Assembly (NCBI GenBank): GCA_045631485.1
Contig: JAZQUU010000016.1
Location: 1-8,907, forward strand
DNA from: SIG452 sp045631485
GTDB lineage: Bacteria; Bacillota; Clostridia; UMGS1840
Length of the DNA: 8,907 bases
Reading direction: 5' to 3'
Both the position numbers and the translations under genes were made by a program. Below, one piece after another: positions 6,622-8,907 of the stretch (position 1 is its first letter; every line of letters begins with the position of its first letter). Below the pieces are notes generated by a model that saw only the letters and a list, made by a program, of their open reading frames with translations, made no database searches and was not told the origin of the DNA.

Positions 6622-8013
6622 TTAGAATACTTTAGTTTCGATATTTAAGTATTTTTCAAACGCTTCCACAACTGCATCTTTGGAAGAGCTTAAAGAAATT
6701 GCAACATGATGTTTGTAGCCGTTATCTGCCATGTATTTACAGATATCGTTGATACCTTCTTTTTCCACTACTTTACCGGAACCGAAGAATTCGGCATCAA
6801 AAGGATCATCGGTAAATTTACCGTCGGACACAAATGCCAACACTTTGCCGTTTTCGGTTCTGATGCTGCCCCAGGTAATATCACCTGAACGGATTTTCGC
6901 TTTATTAACCCCTGCACCGGTACCGGGACCAAAGGTTTTCTTGAACATTAAGTGTTCGATGGTTTCCCCTTTGCCTTCCATCATATTAATCGGCACGGGA
7001 CCGCAATGGAACATAATTGCCTTATCTTTGGCATCACCATAGTTATTGTTGAAGTCCAGCAAGGTAACAGGAGAACCGCCGGATAAGGATAACGCTCTCA
7101 TCATAGCCGCATTTACGATGTCGGTTTCACAAGCGGTTGCAATACCTTTATGATTTAAAATACCCAAGCAGGTACAGGGAGCAATCGCAGTTTCAGTCTG
7201 GAATTCAGGCCAACATCTGATTGCCAAAGCATCTAAGTTCAGTTCTTTTACCAGATCTTCCAAAACGATTTCCAGTTTCGCCATAGCGGTCAGTTTATCG
7301 TCGCCCCATTCACCTAAGTTGGTAACGGCAAGGATTTCTTCTTTCATCGCAGGAAGTTTGGATTCATCCACTTTTTTGATTCTTGCAAACACTTCGCTCA
7401 AGTCGATGGTTTCCACATTGATACCTGCATTCTGCAGAGCAATTTCGTCCACACGAACGGTTTTGAATGCAGAAGTTCTTGCACCGATGCAACCGATGTT
7501 GAAACTCTTCATACCGTCAACAACGCGACAGATTCTTTCGAATTTATCCAAATCTTTTTTGAAGGAATCGGAAGAAGGAGCACACACAAAATCGGTGGTC
7601 TGAGTGAATTTGATACCTGCCTGACGCAGAGCGTTGCACATTGCGAATTTACCGCACATTGCATCACGTCTGTGCGCAAAGTCCATTTTACCCAGTTCAT
7701 CGGGATATGCCTGAACCAAAATCGGCACTTTTACGTCTTTTAATGCAACCAGCGCACCGTTTTCGTCACCAAAGTTAGGTAAGCAAAGGATAACGCCTTT
7801 GTATTTACCTTCATTTTCTTTTAAGAAGTCTGCAAAAATTTTACCTTCTGCGATGGTTTCGATTGCACCGTATCTGGTTTTGTCTAAATCGGGATAGATG
7901 CAGTCGCAACCTGCCGCTTTGATTGCAGCAACCATTTCTTCTCTTGCAGAAGCAATAACTTCACCGGGGAAAAATCCGCGGTTACCGATATATAATGCAT
8001 AAGTTAAGCTCAT
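6622..8013 (-). CDS. Sugar isomerase of the L-fucose/L-arabinose isomerase superfamily
   Basis: 463 residues, cytoplasmic, no signal or membrane segment. Probably a metal-dependent aldose-ketose isomerase; the sugar is not determined. The N-terminal part (about 1-165) has alternating strands and helices as in the substrate-entry domain of FucI/AraA. The conserved core follows: CWPEFQ (267-272), ACETD (294-298), LLDFNNNYGD (318-327), HCG (336-338), FGPGTG (361-366) and HHVAIS (435-440). E296 and D320 are 24 residues apart, the same spacing as E337 and D361 of E. coli FucI, with His435 or His436 the likely third metal ligand. It is shorter than FucI (about 590) and close to the 460-500 residues of AraA and the many 'fucose isomerase-like' proteins. 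Transcribed alone, divergent from a PocR/AraC-type regulator. Possible substrates include L-fucose, L-arabinose or another sugar. Confidence 0.85.
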   Translation of the reverse strand: MSLTYALYIGNRGFFPGEVIASAREEMVAAIKAAGCDCIYPDLDKTRYGAIETIAEGKIFADFLKENEGKYKGVILCLPNFGDENGALVALKDVKVPILVQAYPDELGKMDFAHRRDAMCGKFAMCNALRQAGIKFTQTTDFVCAPSSDSFKKDLDKFERICRVVDGMKSFNIGCIGARTSAFKTVRVDEIALQNAGINVETIDLSEVFARIKKVDESKLPAMKEEILAVTNLGEWGDDKLTAMAKLEIVLEDLVKELNLDALAIRCWPEFQTETAIAPCTCLGILNHKGIATACETDIVNAAMMRALSLSGGSPVTLLDFNNNYGDAKDKAIMFHCGPVPINMMEGKGETIEHLMFKKTFGPGTGAGVNKAKIRSGDITWGSIRTENGKVLAFVSDGKFTDDPFDAEFFGSGKVVEKEGINDICKYMADNGYKHHVAISLSSSKDAVVEAFEKYLNIETKVF

Positions 8014-8022
8014 AATGTTATT

Positions 8023-8030
8023 CTCCTTTT
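8023..8030 (-). promoter_or_regulatory. Ribosome binding site of the isomerase gene
   Basis: AAAAGGAG on the minus strand ends 9 nt before the ATG at 8011-8013 and fixes this start. It abuts the large dyad at 8031-8070, so a hairpin there in the mRNA could affect access. Confidence 0.9.
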
Positions 8031-8070
8031 ATGGTAAAAATGTTTTGTTTTATCAAACAATTTTACCCAT
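8031..8070. promoter_or_regulatory. Long imperfect dyad between the divergent isomerase and regulator genes
   Basis: Arms 8033-8045 and 8055-8067 pair at 12 of 13 positions (GGTAAAA-n-TGTTT against AAACA-n-TTTTACC) around 9 bp. The flanking AT/AT at 8031-8032 and 8069-8070 could extend it past one extra C. It is a plausible operator for the adjacent regulator or another factor, or an mRNA hairpin in the isomerase leader. The best minus-strand -10 (TAAAAT, 8060-8065) lies inside it and has no good -35, as expected of an activator-dependent promoter. Confidence 0.5.
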
Positions 8071-8075
8071 TTTTC

Positions 8076-8104
8076 TTGACTTGTGTTGTTCGTTTTTGTA
8101 TAAT
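8076..8104 (+). promoter_or_regulatory. Promoter of the PocR/AraC-type regulator
   Basis: TTGACT (8076-8081), 17-bp spacer, TATAAT (8099-8104): eleven of twelve consensus positions. The predicted start is near 8111, giving a leader of about 39 nt. The regulator is probably made constitutively at some level. Confidence 0.85.
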
Positions 8105-8113
8105 GAAAGTGAT

Positions 8114-8135
8114 ATTCTAAAAAAATTCTAAAAAA
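8114..8135 (+). repeat. Tandem 11-bp direct repeat in the regulator leader
   Basis: ATTCTAAAAAA occurs twice in perfect tandem, at 8114-8124 and 8125-8135, one helical turn apart and just after the predicted transcription start. It could be a protein-binding site or simple AT-rich slippage. Confidence 0.6.
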
Positions 8136-8149
8136 AGCAGGTGTAATCT

Positions 8150-8907
8150 ATGGTTTTAAAATATGATTTGGACAAAATCAAAGCGTTTTTAACTGATTTT
8201 CATAATATGACGGGCTTAACCGTCAGCTTCTGGGATGCCGAAATGAATCAGCTTGCCTTTATGCCCCAAAAGATGCCAGCTTTTTGTCAACTGATCAAGC
8301 AAGTTCCTTTGGGAAAGAAAGCTTGTCTGACTTGTGATAAAAAGCTGATTGTGGAGTGCAATCGTCAGTTGAAGCCTATCACGGCAAAATGCCACGCAGG
8401 TTTAGTTGACACGGCAATGCCCATTATGTATCAGGACAAGCCCCTGGGCTTTATCCTGTTTGGGCAAATCAAAGACGGATCTTTAACCGAAGAAGAATCT
8501 GAATCTTTGCTTCGGGAATTGGGAAAAAAACTGTCATTACCCAAAGAAGCACTGGTAGCGGCATATCAAAAAACCAAAAAGCTTCTGCCTCAGGCAATTG
8601 AATCCACAGCCAACATTTTGCATTACGCTACTCTGCAACTTTTAATCAGTAAAACCATTGATATGGGTGATCACACCTTAATCAATCAGATTGATGAATA
8701 TCTGAAAGAAAATTTAGAAAATCCTCTTTCTGTGTCGGGTATCTGTGAGGAATTTGGTGTATCCAAAAACCGTCTGTATGCTTTGTGGAAAAAACATTTT
8801 GATGTGACGGTTGCCGACTACATCTTAACCCTACGTTTAGAAAAAGCCAAGCATCTGTTAACCGACACCGATCTTCGGGTACATACTATCTGCTCGATGG
8901 TGGGCAT
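8150..8907 (+). CDS. Transcriptional regulator with PocR-type sensor and AraC-type DNA-binding domain (3' end outside window)
   Basis: 252 residues are visible before the window ends, with no stop. Residues about 5-165 match the PocR ligand-binding type: FCQLIKQVPLGKKACLTCDK (45-64), ChaGLvDtA (81-89) and PLGFILFGQI (98-107), with Cys46, Cys59, Cys62, Cys70 and Cys81 spaced as in the family. Residues 177-252 are an AraC-type domain. Its first helix-turn-helix is SVSGICEEFGVSKNRLYALW, and the second, starting LRVHTICSMVG, is cut off with perhaps 25-35 residues to go. In Salmonella, PocR answers to 1,2-propanediol; the ligand here is unknown. A weak AGGTG ribosome binding site precedes the ATG by 6 nt. 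It likely controls the divergent isomerase gene. Confidence 0.9.
   Translation, partial: MVLKYDLDKIKAFLTDFHNMTGLTVSFWDAEMNQLAFMPQKMPAFCQLIKQVPLGKKACLTCDKKLIVECNRQLKPITAKCHAGLVDTAMPIMYQDKPLGFILFGQIKDGSLTEEESESLLRELGKKLSLPKEALVAAYQKTKKLLPQAIESTANILHYATLQLLISKTIDMGDHTLINQIDEYLKENLENPLSVSGICEEFGVSKNRLYALWKKHFDVTVADYILTLRLEKAKHLLTDTDLRVHTICSMVG

Noticed and set aside
7319..7603. 94-codon plus-strand frame opposite the isomerase
   Set aside because: Antisense to a conserved coding region, no start signals, no family resemblance.
8102..8117. CcpA catabolite-response-like site near the regulator promoter
   Set aside because: At least two conserved positions of the cre consensus are wrong, including the central C of the CG pair.
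1..8907. CRISPR arrays, insertion sequences, tRNA genes and prophage parts
   Set aside because: No regularly spaced repeats, transposase-like ORFs with terminal inverted repeats, tRNA cloverleaf motifs or phage proteins were seen on either strand.

Overview
The window looks like chromosomal DNA of an uncultured member of the Clostridia (Bacillota), probably from a gut or other plant-fibre-rich habitat. The reasons are moderate-to-low GC, frequent TTA, AGA and AAA codons, purine-rich AGGAG-type ribosome binding sites, near-consensus sigma-A promoters and U-tailed hairpin terminators. The neighbouring rpsO and pnp genes are the widespread bacterial arrangement. The organism is inferred from style and gene content only; no search was possible.

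Layout, left to right. Positions 1-168 hold the 3' end of rpsO (ribosomal protein S15), closed by an intrinsic terminator. After an AT-rich leader comes pnp (506-2578, polynucleotide phosphorylase), ended by a 15-bp hairpin whose A- and T-tracts let it work in both directions. Everything from there to about 8.0 kb that can be called is on the minus strand. A perfect consensus promoter (TTGACA-17 bp-TATAAT) at 2945-2973 fires leftwards into about 300 bp with no convincing gene. Its predicted 5' end is one strand of a bulged 10-bp helix, so I call it a candidate structured non-coding RNA, identity unknown. Next is a 1115-residue secreted protein (3026-6373) with a signal peptide, a right-handed beta-helix and a C-terminal carbohydrate-binding-type domain. 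It has its own promoter, an inverted repeat just after the predicted transcription start, and a terminator. Then comes a 463-residue sugar isomerase of the L-fucose/L-arabinose isomerase superfamily (6622-8013, minus), also with its own terminator. Divergent from it, at 8150, starts a regulator with a PocR-type sensor domain and an AraC-type DNA-binding domain; the window cuts it off.

How it fits together. The left third is housekeeping (ribosome, RNA decay). The right two thirds read as the edge of a carbohydrate-use locus: an exported beta-helix protein that probably attacks or binds a glycan, a cytoplasmic aldose-ketose isomerase for a released sugar, and a divergent sensor-regulator sharing a 136-bp intergenic region that carries a long imperfect dyad. 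The sugar is not shown by the sequence. The most unusual item is the orphan transcription unit at about 2600-2975.
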